A stretch of DNA of 6,087 nt, from assembly GCA_045604025.1 (NCBI GenBank), contig JAZUNG010000211.1, positions 1 through 6,087 of the forward strand, given 5' to 3'. The notes beneath the pieces are model-generated. The model ran no database searches and was not told where the DNA came from. It saw only the letters and a program-made list of their open reading frames with translations. Shown one piece after another: positions 5,331-6,087 of this stretch. The DNA comes from RGIG5612 sp045604025 (GTDB taxonomy: Bacteria; Bacillota; Clostridia; Lachnospirales; Lachnospiraceae). A program made the position numbers and the translations under genes. Position 1 is the first letter of the stretch; every line of letters begins with the position of its first letter.

Positions 5331-6087
5331 ATCAGGAAACAGACGCAGACGACAAAGATCACGCGTAAAGCCATGGTTGATCATATTTGCGATACTGATC
5401 ATTCTGGCTGCTGTGGTTGTGGGTATCGTTATGATCAGCAAGGTAGCTCCATCCAATGAGGTTACTGATCTGGAATATTATTACAACCTCAAGATAAACG
5501 CTCTGGAAAACAGAGATGCTGCCGCACCGGATGAACTGGCAATAGTCCTGGAAGATCAGATCCTTTCACAGAGAGCTTTCAGAACTGAAAATGCAGTCTA
5601 TATAAGTCACAGTATTGTACAGGGATCTATCGACGAGAGGTTCTACTATGACAGCAACGAGGGACTTCTGATAGTAACTAATGCCGAGCAGACAGTTACC
5701 GCTGCAAAGGACAACAATTACTACGATATAGACGGCACACAGGTCAGCCTGGATCATCCGGTATTTACAGACAGAAAGGGAGAGATATTTATTTCTCTGG
5801 ATTTTGTTGATACATTCAGCAATGCGACTTACGAAGTATTTGAAAACCCTTCCAGAGTAGTCATCAACTACAAGACCGGCGAGAAGACATTCTGCGACGT
5901 GATAAAGAAGACTCAGGTACGTGTTCTGGGCGGTCCCAAGTCAGAGGTCGTGGGAACAGTTGAGAAGGATTCCAAACTGCTGGTACTGGACGACCTGGAA
6001 GACTGGCTGAAGGTAGTCAGCCCCGAAGGATGGCTCGGATATGTATCTGTCTCCGCAGTCTCCGATAAGTATAAAGAGGAAGTCGGA
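5326..6087 (+). CDS. Membrane-anchored extracellular SH3-domain protein, probably N-terminal part of a GH18-family glycoside hydrolase (3' end outside window)
   Basis: The visible 254 residues start with a very basic cytoplasmic stretch (RRRRQRSRVK, 6-15), then one membrane helix (about 17-37) with the rest predicted outside. Residues 60-185 resemble a copper-amine-oxidase N-terminal-like region, a cell-surface module in Bacillota (AIVLEDQILSQRAF, FYYDSNEGLLIVT, EIFISLDFVDTFSNATYEVF, RVVINY). Residues 195-247 form a bacterial SH3 domain (TQVRVLGGPKSEVVGTV, LVLDDLEDWLKVVSPEGWLGYV), which usually binds cell-wall peptides. From memory, Lachnospiraceae proteins with this order continue into a GH18 domain that would act on cell-wall or chitin-like glycans; that part is not in the window, so the enzyme call is an inference. 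The start at 5326 has AGAGG 5 nt upstream. Expression should depend on the extended -10 promoter between the two inverted repeat arms. Confidence 0.85.
   Translation, partial: MASGNRRRRQRSRVKPWLIIFAILIILAAVVVGIVMISKVAPSNEVTDLEYYYNLKINALENRDAAAPDELAIVLEDQILSQRAFRTENAVYISHSIVQGSIDERFYYDSNEGLLIVTNAEQTVTAAKDNNYYDIDGTQVSLDHPVFTDRKGEIFISLDFVDTFSNATYEVFENPSRVVINYKTGEKTFCDVIKKTQVRVLGGPKSEVVGTVEKDSKLLVLDDLEDWLKVVSPEGWLGYVSVSAVSDKYKEEVG

Noticed and set aside
5566..5757. Minus-strand 63-codon open frame
   Set aside because: It is antisense to the SH3-domain gene and shows no independent signals.

Overview
The window looks like chromosomal DNA from a low-to-mid GC Gram-positive anaerobe of the class Clostridia, most likely the family Lachnospiraceae. 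The grounds are strong AGGAGG-type ribosome binding sites with some TTG starts, a MecA-family adaptor (a Bacillota protein), a Firmicutes-style polyamine ABC operon, and the start of a membrane-anchored SH3/GH18-type protein of a kind I recall from Lachnospiraceae genomes. The taxonomic call is an inference.

Layout. The left four fifths (1-4733) is one minus-strand operon read right to left: a mecA-like gene, then potA (ATPase), potB and potC (permeases) and potD (substrate-binding protein, cut by the left window edge). The genes are packed tightly. mecA and potA abut with a single in-frame TAG between them. potA and potB are 3 nt apart. potB/potC and potC/potD each share an ATGA overlap. Together potABCD should form a spermidine/putrescine importer; the MecA-like protein would be made from the same message. 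A divergent intergenic region (4734-4982) carries candidate promoters for both directions.

On the plus strand a 68-aa protein of unknown function (4983-5189) is followed by a 131-bp element (5200-5330). It consists of two perfect 16-bp inverted repeats around 99 bp that contain a promoter with a consensus extended -10. The right repeat contains the ribosome binding site and start codon of the next gene, a membrane-anchored extracellular protein with a copper-amine-oxidase-N-like region and an SH3 domain (5326 to the window end, incomplete).

The most interesting signal is this inverted repeat. It has the architecture of an invertible (phase-variable) promoter. It could alternatively form a long-range mRNA stem that hides the start site on read-through transcripts. 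Other points of note are a PotD with a C-terminal membrane anchor and no clear lipobox, a mecA start without a Shine-Dalgarno sequence, and the same-frame mecA-TAG-potA junction.
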